Shown in pieces: positions 51,133 to 60,179 of a stretch of DNA of 64,000 nt; the first letter of the stretch is position 1, and every line of letters begins with the position of its first letter. The DNA comes from Rhizobiales bacterium UBA1912 (GTDB lineage Bacteria > Pseudomonadota > Alphaproteobacteria > Rhizobiales > Devosiaceae): positions 39,174 to 103,173 of the forward strand of contig DDGC01000004.1 of NCBI GenBank assembly GCA_002337455.1, in the 5' to 3' direction. The position numbers were made by a program, and so were the translations under genes. The notes below the pieces were generated by a model that was not told the DNA's origin, did no database searches, and saw only the letters and a program-made list of their open reading frames with translations.

Positions 51133-52653
51133 TCAGGCATTGGCCATGTTGATGCGATAGCTGAGCGCTTCGGCGATGTGGGGGCGTGAAACCGTATCGC
51201 TGCCAGCCAGATCGGCCAGCGTGCGGGCGACCTTTAAAACCCGGTGATAGGCGCGGGCCGAAAGATTGAAGGTTTCGGCGGCCTTGAGCAAAAGGTCGCG
51301 GCTTTCGGCGTCGGGCGCGACGATCTGTTCAATGGCGCTGGAGGGCGCCGCCGAATTTGTATGGATACCCGAAAGGTCGAGCCCGGCATAGCGTTTGCGC
51401 TGGATATCGCGAGCCGTTGCGACCCGCTGAGCGACGAGGGCGCTCGGTTCGCCCGGCTTGGACCCGATCATGTCGGTCGCCGAGACGGCGGGAACGTCGA
51501 TGCGGATATCGATGCGATCAAGGAACGGGCCGGAGACGCGCCCCTGATAGTCGGCCGCGCATTTTTCGCCGCGCCGGCAGGTGTGGCCGGGCGTGCCGGC
51601 CATGCCGCATTTGCACGGGTTCATGGCAGCAACGAGCTGGAAGCGCGAGGGGTAGGTGACGCGCGCATTGGCGCGGGCGATGACCGTTTCGCCCGATTCG
51701 AGCGGCTGGCGCAGGCTGTCGAGCGCCTGGGCCTGGAATTCGGGGAGTTCATCGAGAAACAACACGCCATTGTGGGCCAGCGACGCTTCGCCGGGCCGCA
51801 CGCGCAAACCGCCGCCAACCAGCGCGGCCATGGACGCCGAATGGTGGGGGGCGCGGAAGGGGCGGTGATCGGAAATCTGTCCGCCCTTCAATTCCCCGGC
51901 GATCGAGGCGATCATCGATACATCGAGCAGTTCGCGTGGGTTGAGCGGGGGCAGGATGGAGGGCAGGCGCTGGGCCAGCATTGATTTCCCCGCGCCGGGC
52001 GGGCCGACCATCAGGAAATTGTGCCCACCGGCGGCGGCGACCTCAAGGGCGCGTCGCGCCACCTCCTGCCCGCGAATATCGGCAAGATCGGGGCCGGTGG
52101 CGTTGGGCAGCGCGCGGCTCGGCTGGGGCCGTGCCGTCATCTGCCGCCCGGCCAGATGATTGACCAGCGCAAAGAGCGTATCGATGGCGACGATATCGAT
52201 ATTTTCGCCGGCCCATGCAGCTTCCGCCCCGCAGGCGGCGGGGCAGATGATGCCCAGATCGCGCGCATTGGCGGCAATCGCGGCGGGCAGAATGCCGGTG
52301 ACGGGCGAGACGCGCCCATCGAGCGCCAGTTCGCCCAGCACCATGAACCGCTCAAGCATATCGCCGGGAATGGCGCCCATTGCGGCCATCAGCCCCAAAG
52401 CGATAGGCAGGTCGTAATGGCTGCCCTCCTTGGGCAGATCGGCGGGCGCAAGATTGACCGAGATGTGCTTGGCTGGCAGCGCAAGACCCGAGGCGATCAG
52501 CGCAGCGCGCACCCGCTCGCGGCTCTCTCCCACCGCCTTGTCGGGCAGGCCCACGATATTGAACCGCGGCAGGCCAGGAGAAATCTGCACCTGCACGTCG
52601 ACCGGCACGGCCTCGATGCCCAGAAAGGCCACAGTGGTGATGCGCGTTGCCAT
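51133..52653 (-). CDS. comM: ComM/YifB family AAA+ Mg-chelatase-like ATPase
   Basis: ComM is a hexameric helicase that aids branch migration during natural transformation in other bacteria; its role in alphaproteobacteria is less clear. ATG 52653 (MATRITTVAFLGIEAVPVDVQVQ) follows GAGGGGAC and begins the conserved N-terminal Lon-like ChlI domain. The ATPase has Walker A MVGPPGAGKSMLAQRLP near 215, NGVLFLDELPEF as Walker B, and a zinc-finger-like CKCGMAGTPGHTCRRGEKC segment. 506 residues, close to the usual size. Confidence 0.94.
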   Translation of the reverse strand: MATRITTVAFLGIEAVPVDVQVQISPGLPRFNIVGLPDKAVGESRERVRAALIASGLALPAKHISVNLAPADLPKEGSHYDLPIALGLMAAMGAIPGDMLERFMVLGELALDGRVSPVTGILPAAIAANARDLGIICPAACGAEAAWAGENIDIVAIDTLFALVNHLAGRQMTARPQPSRALPNATGPDLADIRGQEVARRALEVAAAGGHNFLMVGPPGAGKSMLAQRLPSILPPLNPRELLDVSMIASIAGELKGGQISDHRPFRAPHHSASMAALVGGGLRVRPGEASLAHNGVLFLDELPEFQAQALDSLRQPLESGETVIARANARVTYPSRFQLVAAMNPCKCGMAGTPGHTCRRGEKCAADYQGRVSGPFLDRIDIRIDVPAVSATDMIGSKPGEPSALVAQRVATARDIQRKRYAGLDLSGIHTNSAAPSSAIEQIVAPDAESRDLLLKAAETFNLSARAYHRVLKVARTLADLAGSDTVSRPHIAEALSYRINMANA

Positions 52654-52949
52654 GCCGTCCCCTCGCATGGATGAAAGTGAGCGCGAGGCTATCAAGAAAC
52701 CAATCCAAGAACAAGAACGTTTAGCGAACATGCATTAACCGCATGGCCGATCACCAAGCTGTGCACGGCACCGGACGGAACGGATGGCCAGCAACGGCAT
52801 TGATGCTGCGAACCACCGGCCGGCCCCCGAATGCGGCGCAGAAGCCGGTAGACTATGCAGCACCAGATCGACGCGTACGAGGGCGCGGCCGATGGGCCGA
52901 AGCCTTATTATCCGTTCCTGCGGCGACTGGAAATTTTGGAGACAGTACA

Positions 52950-53312
52950 ATGTTGCAGAGAAGGAGCCTCCCACTGATCCTTGTCGTCGAGGACGAACCT
53001 CTTGTTCGTCTCGACATCACGCTGGCCATGGTCGATGCCGGATTTTCGGTCATCGAAGTTCCCGATGCGGAACAGGCCATTGAACTGCTTGAAACGCGCG
53101 GTTCGATCGGGCTGGTGTTTACCGATGTCGAACTTGCCGGCGCACTCAGCGGGTTCGATCTGGCCAACGAGATCGAGGCCCGCTGGCCGCACATTCCGGT
53201 GCTCGTCACCTCGGGCCGGGCAGTGCCCAAGGACGAACTCGCCGACCGCTTCATTGCCAAGCCCTACGATACCGATGCCGTCATCTCACAGGCGCGGGCG
53301 CTGGCGGCCTGA
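52950..53312 (+). CDS. Single-domain response regulator
   Basis: A stand-alone receiver of 120 residues: ILVVEDEPLVRLDITLAM with the acidic pair, LVFTDVELAGALSGFD with the phosphorylatable Asp near 53, PVLVTSGRA, and FIAKPYD with the conserved Lys. No output domain, so it would work by protein contact or phosphotransfer. GGAG lies before ATG 52950; an earlier in-frame ATG at 52743 would add 69 residues of no known domain. No kinase gene is near. It resembles CpdR/DivK-type regulators only in general form. Confidence 0.88.
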   Translation: MLQRRSLPLILVVEDEPLVRLDITLAMVDAGFSVIEVPDAEQAIELLETRGSIGLVFTDVELAGALSGFDLANEIEARWPHIPVLVTSGRAVPKDELADRFIAKPYDTDAVISQARALAA

Positions 53313-53469
53313 TCCGCAGCGCATTGCCGGATGAAAAATTCTGTGCCCCGGGAGCCACGCTTCCGGGGCTTTACGCATCGTTAACCAGCCTTGTGAGGGG
53401 AGCGTTAAGGAGAAATCGGCCAATACAATTTGAGATAAGTTTTTCCCAAATTGCCGAGTTTGCCGCTTC

Positions 53470-54309
53470 ATGCTCCTGCCGCGTATTTTCCGTTCGCCCA
53501 AGCTGACCAAGACGATCCTGCCGCTTGCGGCCGGTCTCGCCCTGATCGGGGTGCTGGCCGCCTGCGGGGCCAACTATTATCCGGCCAAGGGCGACAACAA
53601 ACCCCATCCAGGCGTGGCGCGCGCCCATTCGCTGCCCATCCACGGCATCGACGTCTCGCGCCATCAGGGCAATATCGACTGGCGTGCCGTTGCGCAGGCG
53701 GGAACGCGCTTTGCCTATATCAAGGCCACCGATGGCGGAGATTATCTGGACCCCAATTTCCGCTCCAACTGGGAGCAGGCGCGCGCCGCAGGCATTCCGC
53801 GCGGGGCGTATCATTTCGTTTACTGGTGCCGTCCGGCATCCGAACAGGTTGCGTGGTTTGCCGCCAATGTTCCGGCCGAAGCCGATGCGCTGCCTCCGGT
53901 GCTCGATCTCGAATGGAACAATGGTTCCTCGTGCAAGCACAGCCTGAGCCGCGAGGAAGTGCTCGAAAAGGTGCGCGTGCTTCTTGCCGGCATGGAAGCC
54001 CATACGGGCAAGGTGCCGGTGATCTATACCGACATCAATTTCCATCGCGACGTGCTCGAAGGCGTGCAGATCGACAACCCCATGTGGTTGCGTTCGACGG
54101 CCGCCCAGCCCCATGAACGCTTTTCCAACCGCCCCTTCACCTTCTGGCAGTACACCCAGACAGGTACTGTGCCGGGTATCCGCACCGAGGTCGACCGCAA
54201 TGCGTGGTATGGCTCGGAAAGCGACTGGATCCAGTTCTTTTTGACCGGGTGCGACCCGCGCACCTATATGCGTTTGGCCGGGCAGGGGCGGTGTGCGCCG
54301 CTGAAATAA
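53470..54309 (+). CDS. Glycoside hydrolase family 25 lysozyme lipoprotein
   Basis: A 279-residue muramidase-type enzyme predicted to cut peptidoglycan. A signal sequence (LPLAAGLALIGVLAAC) ends in a lipobox LAAC, so it is a lipoprotein in the periplasm. The GH25 domain opens IHGIDVSRHQGNIDW, with the first catalytic Asp, and continues FAYIKATDGGDYLDPNF, GAYHFVYWC and PPVLDLEWN, with the second acidic pair. It ends with FTFWQYTQTGTVPGI. It stands alone, following the response regulator by 157 bp. Confidence 0.92.
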   Translation: MLLPRIFRSPKLTKTILPLAAGLALIGVLAACGANYYPAKGDNKPHPGVARAHSLPIHGIDVSRHQGNIDWRAVAQAGTRFAYIKATDGGDYLDPNFRSNWEQARAAGIPRGAYHFVYWCRPASEQVAWFAANVPAEADALPPVLDLEWNNGSSCKHSLSREEVLEKVRVLLAGMEAHTGKVPVIYTDINFHRDVLEGVQIDNPMWLRSTAAQPHERFSNRPFTFWQYTQTGTVPGIRTEVDRNAWYGSESDWIQFFLTGCDPRTYMRLAGQGRCAPLK

Positions 54310-54329
54310 TTTCTGTTGGTCGCTCCGGA

Positions 54330-54965
54330 TCAGCTCGATCCGCCCAAAATCCCGCTGGTGCTGATGCCGTCGAAGACGAACTGGACGGCGAGAGCCGTCA
54401 GAAGGATGCCGACGACGCGGGAAACCACGGACATGCCGGTCAGGCCCAGAACGCGCTGAATGGGAATGGCGACCAGAAGCGCCAGCCAGGCCAGCGCCAT
54501 CGTCGCGACCAGCGCAACGATCACGATCCAGAATTCGAGATCGGTCCTGGCGCCGGTGGTCAAAAGGATCACCGCGGAAATCGACCCCGCACCGGCCAGC
54601 AGCGGCATGGCAAGGGGAAACACCGAAATATCGGTGCGCGACATGCCTTCGGCCTCCTCCTCGCTTGTGGTGCCGGTGGCGCCTGAATGGCGGGCAAACA
54701 CCATGTCGATGGCGATCAGGAGCAACAGGATGCCGCCGGCAACCCGCAGGGCGGGCAGGGTGATGCCGAAGATTTCAAGGATAGCGTTGCCTGCGAAGGC
54801 AAAGAACAACAATATGCCGCTGGCGATCAGAACGCCACGCGAGGCGAAGACGAAACGCTGCTTGGCCGTGTTGCTGCGTGTCAGCCCCGCAAAGATGAAG
54901 GCGATATCGGCAACACCGACAGTTGCAAAAAATGTGGCGAAGGCCACGAGAAAATTGCCAGACAT
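54330..54965 (-). CDS. MarC family integral membrane protein
   Basis: A 211-residue membrane protein with six predicted helices. It begins MSGNFLVAFATFFATVGVADIAFIFAGLT; in MarC this N-terminal VNP-type region is conserved, here in modified form. LLLLIAIDMVFARH and FPLAMPLLAGAGSISAVILLTT are characteristic. MarC proteins are poorly understood and are not proven drug pumps. ATG 54965 is chosen; 11 further upstream codons would overlap a parS-like palindrome. Confidence 0.88.
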   Translation of the reverse strand: MSGNFLVAFATFFATVGVADIAFIFAGLTRSNTAKQRFVFASRGVLIASGILLFFAFAGNAILEIFGITLPALRVAGGILLLLIAIDMVFARHSGATGTTSEEEAEGMSRTDISVFPLAMPLLAGAGSISAVILLTTGARTDLEFWIVIVALVATMALAWLALLVAIPIQRVLGLTGMSVVSRVVGILLTALAVQFVFDGISTSGILGGSS

Positions 54966-54990
54966 CGTCCCGGCCCCCAAATAGCGCCGC

Positions 54991-55006
54991 TGTTCCACGT
55001 GAATCA
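54991..55006. promoter_or_regulatory. parS-like palindrome
   Basis: TGTTCCACGTGAATCA matches the ParB site consensus TGTTTCACGTGAAACA at 14 of 16 positions. It lies upstream of marC in a non-coding gap. No parAB genes are in the window. Confidence 0.4.
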
Positions 55007-55144
55007 GCGTTCCGAACCTAAAGCCATCACCCTAAACTGCAAGTCCCGGTTTTGCTGGTCTGTCGGATTGATTGGTGTGCGTTCGTCTTGAATGTGACGA
55101 CCGGTCGTTCGGGACCAAGCGAGCGGTCCATCTTAGCAGGAGTT

Positions 55145-55441
55145 ATGACAATGTCTTTTCAGGCCTATCTCGATGCAGTTGAGCAAAAGACCGGGCTTTC
55201 GCCCCGTCAACTCCTGGATATCGCCCGCCAAAAAGGCTTTGACGACCCCGCAGTAAAGGCAGGGGAAATCCTCGACTGGCTGAAATCGGATTATGGGCTG
55301 GGGCGTGGACATGGCATGGCAATGGTCCACGTCATCAAAAAGGGCGAAAAAATCGATGCACGCCACGTCGGTTCGGCAGGCACTCACCGGGACAAAAGCG
55401 ATACCCTGTGGCTTGATGGGGTTGCCACCAAGCCGTCCTGA
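55145..55441 (+). CDS. DUF4287 domain-containing protein
   Basis: A 98-residue protein beginning MTMSFQAYLDAVEQKTGLSPRQLLDIARQKGF, the DUF4287 signature. GEILDWLKSDYGLGRGHGMAMVHVIKKG follows, a short helical domain of unknown function found alone or beside DUF5655. GCAGGAGTT before the ATG at 55145 is a good ribosome site; there is no signal peptide. It is monocistronic, converging on gshB. Confidence 0.88.
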   Translation: MTMSFQAYLDAVEQKTGLSPRQLLDIARQKGFDDPAVKAGEILDWLKSDYGLGRGHGMAMVHVIKKGEKIDARHVGSAGTHRDKSDTLWLDGVATKPS

Positions 55442-55463
55442 GACCTGCCGTTAGAGTGTAAGT

Positions 55464-56405
55464 CTAGCGCCGTAATTCGATAGCGTCCCAGACCAGTGTT
55501 GCGATGTCGGGCCCGCCGAAGCGCTTGACCTCGCGGATGCCGGTGGGGGAGGTGACGTTGATTTCGGTGAGATAGCCGCCGATCACGTCGATGCCGACAA
55601 AGATCAGGTCACGCTTTTTGAGTTCGGGGCCAATGGCCTCGCAGATTTCATGCTCGCGCGTCGTCAACTCGGAGAGTTCGGGGCGCCCGCCCACATGCAT
55701 GTTGGAGCGCGATTCCCCCTCGGCGGGGATGCGGTTGAGCCCGGCCACCGGCTTGCCATCGACAAGGATGATGCGCTTGTCGCCCTTGCGCACATCAGGG
55801 AGATAGCGCTGGATCATGAAGGGTTCGCGGAAGCTGGCGTTGAACATTTCGAGCAGCGAGCCGAGGTTCTCGTCGCCCTCGCGGATGCGGAACACGCCGG
55901 CGCCGCCATTGCCGAACAGCGGCTTTAAAATGATGTCGCCGAACTCTTTGCGGAAATCGCGGATTTCGGTCTCATCGCGGGTGATCAGCGTATCGGGCAT
56001 CAGCTCGGGAAAGCTGGTGACGAGAATTTTTTCAGGCGCGTTGCGCACTTCCTTGGGGTGATTGACCACAAGCGTCTGGGGATGCACCAGCTCGAGCATG
56101 TGGGTTGTGGTGATGTAGTTCATGTCGAAGGGCGGGTCCTGACGCAAAAGGATGACGTCAAAAGCCGTCAGGTCGGTCTTGCGGGCATCTTCGAGCGTGA
56201 AATGCAGGCCCTTTTCCTTGTCATCCACTTCGACCTTGTGCACACGCGCCGTCACGGTCTTGCCGCGCTGGGCCAGCGTGTCGGGCGTGTAATAGGACAG
56301 GGTATGGCCGCGCGCCTGCGCCTCAAGCATCAGGGCAAAGCTGGAATCGCCCAGAGGGTTGATGGCGTCGATGGGGTCCATCTGCACGGCGACGGAAAGG
56401 GACAT
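55464..56405 (-). CDS. gshB: Glutathione synthetase
   Basis: GshB joins gamma-glutamylcysteine and glycine using ATP. The 313-residue ATP-grasp enzyme starts MSLSVAVQMDPIDAINPLGDSSFALMLEA, the family signature. It shows ILLRQDPPFDMNYITTTH, VNHPKEVRNAPEKILVTSFPELMPDTLITRD, DIILKPLFGNGGAGVFR, the glycine-rich ADP loop, and FVGIDVIGGYLTEINVTSPTGIRE. It is downstream of yraN and rsmI, the same order as in relatives. Confidence 0.97.
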   Translation of the reverse strand: MSLSVAVQMDPIDAINPLGDSSFALMLEAQARGHTLSYYTPDTLAQRGKTVTARVHKVEVDDKEKGLHFTLEDARKTDLTAFDVILLRQDPPFDMNYITTTHMLELVHPQTLVVNHPKEVRNAPEKILVTSFPELMPDTLITRDETEIRDFRKEFGDIILKPLFGNGGAGVFRIREGDENLGSLLEMFNASFREPFMIQRYLPDVRKGDKRIILVDGKPVAGLNRIPAEGESRSNMHVGGRPELSELTTREHEICEAIGPELKKRDLIFVGIDVIGGYLTEINVTSPTGIREVKRFGGPDIATLVWDAIELRR

Positions 56406-56428
56406 GGAAGGGTATCCTTGAAAAAGCG

Positions 56429-56815
56429 TCAGGCGGTAAAGGCATTGACCAGATGGTGCGGCCAGCGTCCCGGTGCAAGCGTTATCACGTCAAAACGGAA
56501 ATCATAGCCTTGATAGGCGGGGTGGGCCGACTGGAACCATTCGGCACAGCGCACGATGCGGGCTGTGTTGACCGAGGCCAGCGCCTGATCGCGGGCTGAC
56601 CGGCTGCCGGAGCGCTGCTTGACCTCGATGAAAACGATGCGGCGGCCTTTTTGGGCAACGATATCGATTTCGCCGACCGGGGTTTTGTAGCGCGTGGCAA
56701 CGATGCGGTACAGTTTCAGGCGCAGCAACCAGCCGGCCAGCGTTTCGGCGGACCGGCCGGCGCGCTCGGCCCGGCGGCGCGGATCAGGTGCTGGCCTTGA
56801 GCGCGAGGGCGGCAT
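56429..56815 (-). CDS. yraN: YraN family protein (UPF0102)
   Basis: A 128-residue protein of the YraN/UPF0102 family with a PD-(D/E)XK nuclease-like fold: GEIDIVAQKGRRIVFIEVKQRSGSR carries the D/E-x-K elements. Start ATG 56815 (MPPSRSRPAPDPRRRAERAGR) overlaps the last 32 bases of rsmI. Function is not established; the family sits with rsmI and gshB in many genomes. Confidence 0.9.
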   Translation of the reverse strand: MPPSRSRPAPDPRRRAERAGRSAETLAGWLLRLKLYRIVATRYKTPVGEIDIVAQKGRRIVFIEVKQRSGSRSARDQALASVNTARIVRCAEWFQSAHPAYQGYDFRFDVITLAPGRWPHHLVNAFTA

Positions 56816-57668
56816 CGTAAACCTGTTTGCGTTTGAGACCGAACTGGACAGAAACCTGATCGACGGCGGCGCGCAACGGCATTTGGGCCATGGCGTCCGA
56901 TAGCGCCGCCTCCCAATCGCCGCCGGCCTGCGGCGCCGTGCCGTCCGAGCCGGCAACGAGGATCACCGCTTCGCCCTTGGTGTCGCCGGCGAAAGCCTCG
57001 GCGAGGTCAGACAAATTTCCGGCTTCGAAGCGCTCGAACCGCTTGGTCAATTCGAGCGCCACCACCGCCTGCCGGTCGGGCCCGAAGGTTTGGGCCATGT
57101 CGGACAGCGTCGCGCCGAGGCGACGGGGCGATTCGTAAAAGACGAGCGTTTCCGGACGTCCGATCAATGGCGCCAGCGCATTGGTGCGCTGGCCGGTCTT
57201 GGGGGGCAGAAAGCCGAAAAACGCAAACGCATCGGTGGGCAACCCCGCCCCGGTCAAAGCCGCAAGCAGGGCCGAGGGGCCCGGAACTGGAAAGATATCG
57301 ATCCCCGCTTCGCGCGCCGCGCGGACAAGGGGAAAGCCCGGATCGGAGAGGAGCGGGGTTCCGGCGTCGGAGATCAGCGCGATGGCCTTGCCATCGCGGA
57401 TCTGATCGAGGATCGAATCGATGCGGGCGCGCTCATTGTGTTCGTGCAGCGCGGTGCGTGGGGTTTTTATGCCATAGGCGTCGAACAGGCGCGCGGAATG
57501 GCGGGTGTCTTCGCACAGAACGAGATCGGCCCCCGCCAGGATATCGAGAGCCCGCAGGGTGATGTCGCGCAGATTGCCGATCGGGGTGGCCACCGGATAG
57601 AGACCGGGGGCCGGGCTTTCGACGGGGACGCGATGGCCCGATATCTGGTAGGATTTGTCCTGGCTCAC
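56784..57668 (-). CDS. rsmI: 16S rRNA (cytidine-2'-O)-methyltransferase RsmI
   Basis: RsmI 2'-O-methylates C1402 of 16S rRNA. The 294-residue protein has LYPVATPIGNLRDITLRALDIL, ADLVLCEDTRHSARLFDAYGI, LISDAGTPLLSDPGFPLVRAA, and the tetrapyrrole-methylase-like C-terminal part. The start is GTG (VSQDKSYQISGH). It diverges from the LpoA-like lipoprotein gene, its frequent neighbour. Confidence 0.96.
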   Translation of the reverse strand: MSQDKSYQISGHRVPVESPAPGLYPVATPIGNLRDITLRALDILAGADLVLCEDTRHSARLFDAYGIKTPRTALHEHNERARIDSILDQIRDGKAIALISDAGTPLLSDPGFPLVRAAREAGIDIFPVPGPSALLAALTGAGLPTDAFAFFGFLPPKTGQRTNALAPLIGRPETLVFYESPRRLGATLSDMAQTFGPDRQAVVALELTKRFERFEAGNLSDLAEAFAGDTKGEAVILVAGSDGTAPQAGGDWEAALSDAMAQMPLRAAVDQVSVQFGLKRKQVYDAALALKAST

Positions 57669-57754
57669 AATAATCCCTTGGATTGACGCCCTTCTTTTAG
57701 CATTGGAAGGGGGTTTGTCGAGGCGGACGGATCAGACGGGAAAAGGAGCGGGGA

Positions 57755-59005
57755 TTGCAGCACATGTGGACGCGAGCGCTAATGAGCGCGGTTCTTTTGC
57801 TGGTCATTGCCGCCTGCTCGCCGGGCCAGACGGCCATGCAGGGGTCTGGGCTCGTCCAACCTCTCGCGCCAACCGGAGCCGTGATGGCGCCCGCGCGGGG
57901 CGAAGTCATCGGCACGGGGCCGGTGCGGGTGGCGCTGATCCTGCCGCTGAGCGGCAGTTCGAGCTCCGTGGGGCGCGCCATGGTCAATGGCGCAAGGCTG
58001 GCCATGGACGAGGCATCCAGAACCGGCGGCCAGCATATTCATCTTGTGGTCAAGGATGCGGGCGCCGGGGCCGAAACGGCGCGGACCGCCACCCAGCAGG
58101 CGCTGGCCGAGGGGGCCGAGCTGATCCTGGGGCCGCTGACCGCCGATGCCGTCGGGCTGGCCGGGGCCATCGCCAAATCCTACGACACACCGCTGATCGG
58201 GTTTTCCTCCACCGCTGGCGTTGCCACGGACGGGGTTTACCTGCTCAGCGTCCTGCCGGAAGCCGAAATCATGCGCGGGCTCTCCTATGCGCGAGCGCAG
58301 GGACGTTCAGCAATTGCGGCGATCATTCCCGATACGCCGCTGGGCAATGCGCAGGCCGAAGCGCTGCGGCTGGCGGCTGGAGAAACCGGCATGGGTGTGG
58401 TTGGCATCGAAATGTTCGAAAACGAAGCGCAGGCGCGCGCGGCTGTCGAACGTCTTGCCCCGGCCATGCGCTCGAACCTTGTCGATACGCTCTATATCCC
58501 CGGCCGCGCCACGGCGCCCAGTTTCGGCATCTTGCTCGAGGCGGCCCGGTTACCGCGGGAGCGGGTGCTGATCGTTGGGTCGGCGGATTGGGAAGGCGAT
58601 GCGGCTATTGCCGGCCAGCCCTACCTTGCCGGTGCCGTTTATCCCGCCATCGATCCGGCGGGGCTTGCAGCGCTCGCACCGATCTACCGCTCGCGCTTCG
58701 GCAGCGAACCGCATCAGTTGACGACGCTTGCCTTTTCAGCGGTGCTGCTGGCCAATAATGCCAGCCTGAGCCTTGCCACCCCGCCTTACGGCAACGGCCT
58801 GGTTTCACCCGCCGGTTTTACCGGACGCGACGGGCCGTTCCGGCTCCATTTCGACGGGCGGGGAGAGTATGGGCTGGTCATGCGGCAGATCGGCCCTCAG
58901 GGCGCCATCACCATCGACGCGGCGCGATTGGGCGGCTTGCCGCTCGCTTCGAGCGGCGGCAACGCAACGGACGCGGGCATTCCGCCGGCAGCGGAATTTC
59001 GCTAG
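57755..59005 (+). CDS. Penicillin-binding protein activator (LpoA/LppC-like lipoprotein)
   Basis: A 416-residue lipoprotein: signal LMSAVLLLVIAACS with lipobox IAAC, then a periplasmic-binding-protein type I fold (VRVALILPLSGSSSSVGRAMVNGARLAMDEA, LGPLTADAVGLAGAIAKSYDTPLIGFSS). In gammaproteobacteria LpoA activates PBP1A from the outer membrane; the alphaproteobacterial relatives are usually named penicillin-binding protein activators by similarity. The PBP1a-type gene is at 11135. TTG 57755 with AGGAG 6 bases upstream is the likely start; ATG 57764 is the alternative. Confidence 0.85.
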   Translation: MQHMWTRALMSAVLLLVIAACSPGQTAMQGSGLVQPLAPTGAVMAPARGEVIGTGPVRVALILPLSGSSSSVGRAMVNGARLAMDEASRTGGQHIHLVVKDAGAGAETARTATQQALAEGAELILGPLTADAVGLAGAIAKSYDTPLIGFSSTAGVATDGVYLLSVLPEAEIMRGLSYARAQGRSAIAAIIPDTPLGNAQAEALRLAAGETGMGVVGIEMFENEAQARAAVERLAPAMRSNLVDTLYIPGRATAPSFGILLEAARLPRERVLIVGSADWEGDAAIAGQPYLAGAVYPAIDPAGLAALAPIYRSRFGSEPHQLTTLAFSAVLLANNASLSLATPPYGNGLVSPAGFTGRDGPFRLHFDGRGEYGLVMRQIGPQGAITIDAARLGGLPLASSGGNATDAGIPPAAEFR

Positions 59006-59031
59006 AGCATTTCCGCGTTTCTTCGCTCTAG
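59002..59031. repeat. Hairpin between the lipoprotein gene and hemW
   Basis: CTAGAGC (59002-59008) pairs with GCTCTAG (59025-59031). TAGAGCATTTCCGC here is the same 14 bases found after rpsT at 298-311. It overlaps the stop codons of both convergent genes. Confidence 0.6.
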
Positions 59032-60179
59032 GCGGCGAGATCGGCCACCACGGCATCGAGCACCGGCCAGCCCTTGTCGGTCACCCGCAACCGGCCGTTG
59101 GGGAGGGTTTCGATAAAGCCGATCTCCTTCAAAAAATCGATCTGGGTGGCGGTCAGCGCGCGACGGGCGAGAGCCTGGTAGCGGGCCGGATCGATGCCTT
59201 CGCGCAGGCGCAGGCCCATGACGAGATATTCGTCGCCTTCCTCGTCCCAGGTCAGCGTGTCGTCTGTGGTCAGCCCGTCGCCGGTTTCGATGACCTTTTC
59301 CCACCATTTGAACGGCATTTTTTCAGCCGCGGTGGCGTGACGCGCGCCGCCCATGATCAGGCGCCCATGGGCGCCCGGCCCGATACCGGCATATTCGCCG
59401 TAGCGCCAATAGATCATGTTGTGGCGGCTTTCCTGCCCCGGGCGGGCGTGGTTGGAAATCTCGTAGGCGGGAAGGCCGTAGGACGCCGTCAAATCCTGGG
59501 TCATCTCGAACATGTCAGCGGACAGATCTTCGGACGGCATTTTCAGTTTGCCGGCATTGAACAGGTCGAAATAGCGCGTGCCCGATTCGATGGTCAGCTG
59601 GTAGAGCGAGAGGTGCCCTTCCGAGAGCGCCAGCGCTTCAGTGAGCTCGTCTTCCCACTGGCCCAGCGTCTGGTCGGGGCGGGCGTAGATGATATCAAAG
59701 CTCGAGCGATCAAAGATCGATTGCGCCAGCCGCACGGCGGCCACAGCGTCCTCGACCGAATGCAGGCGCCCCAGACGGGCCAACGGCTCGGGGCGCAGCG
59801 ACTGCACGCCGAGGGACACGCGATTGACGCCGGCGGCGCGATAGCCGCGGAAGCGCTCGGCTTCGACGGAGGTGGGGTTGGCCTCAAGGGTGATTTCGAC
59901 CTTGTCGGCGACCTGCCAGTTTTTCGCTATCGCATCGAGAATCACCCCGACCGATTGCGGTTTCATCAGCGAGGGGGTGCCGCCGCCGAAGAAAATCGAT
60001 TCCACCAGCCGCTCCGGCGCGCGGCGGGCTGTGGTTTCGATCTCCTTGACATAGGCGGTGACGAAACTGTCTTCGTCGAATTTGCCGTGATGGACGTGGG
60101 AGTTGAAGTCGCAATAGGGGCATTTGGCCGCGCAGAACGGCCAGTGGACATAGACCCCGAATGCTGTGTTGACGCTCAA
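59028..60179 (-). CDS. hemW: Radical SAM heme chaperone HemW
   Basis: HemW (formerly called coproporphyrinogen oxidase-like) carries heme and helps insert it into respiratory enzymes. The 383-residue protein starts MSVNTAFGVYVHWPFCAAKCPYCDFNSH, with the radical SAM cysteines at 16, 20 and 23 and the extra Cys replaced by Phe as in HemW. SIFFGGGTPSLM and VSLGVQSL follow. Its start overlaps the rdgB stop by 4 bp. Confidence 0.95.
   Translation of the reverse strand: MSVNTAFGVYVHWPFCAAKCPYCDFNSHVHHGKFDEDSFVTAYVKEIETTARRAPERLVESIFFGGGTPSLMKPQSVGVILDAIAKNWQVADKVEITLEANPTSVEAERFRGYRAAGVNRVSLGVQSLRPEPLARLGRLHSVEDAVAAVRLAQSIFDRSSFDIIYARPDQTLGQWEDELTEALALSEGHLSLYQLTIESGTRYFDLFNAGKLKMPSEDLSADMFEMTQDLTASYGLPAYEISNHARPGQESRHNMIYWRYGEYAGIGPGAHGRLIMGGARHATAAEKMPFKWWEKVIETGDGLTTDDTLTWDEEGDEYLVMGLRLREGIDPARYQALARRALTATQIDFLKEIGFIETLPNGRLRVTDKGWPVLDAVVADLAA

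Noticed and set aside
52743..52949. N-terminal extension of the response regulator
   Set aside because: The added 69 residues have no domain, and GGAG before ATG 52950 with the receiver starting at once argues for the shorter form.
53380..53412. Full CtrA box before the GH25 gene
   Set aside because: The two TTAA words are much further apart than the TTAA-N7-TTAA spacing required.
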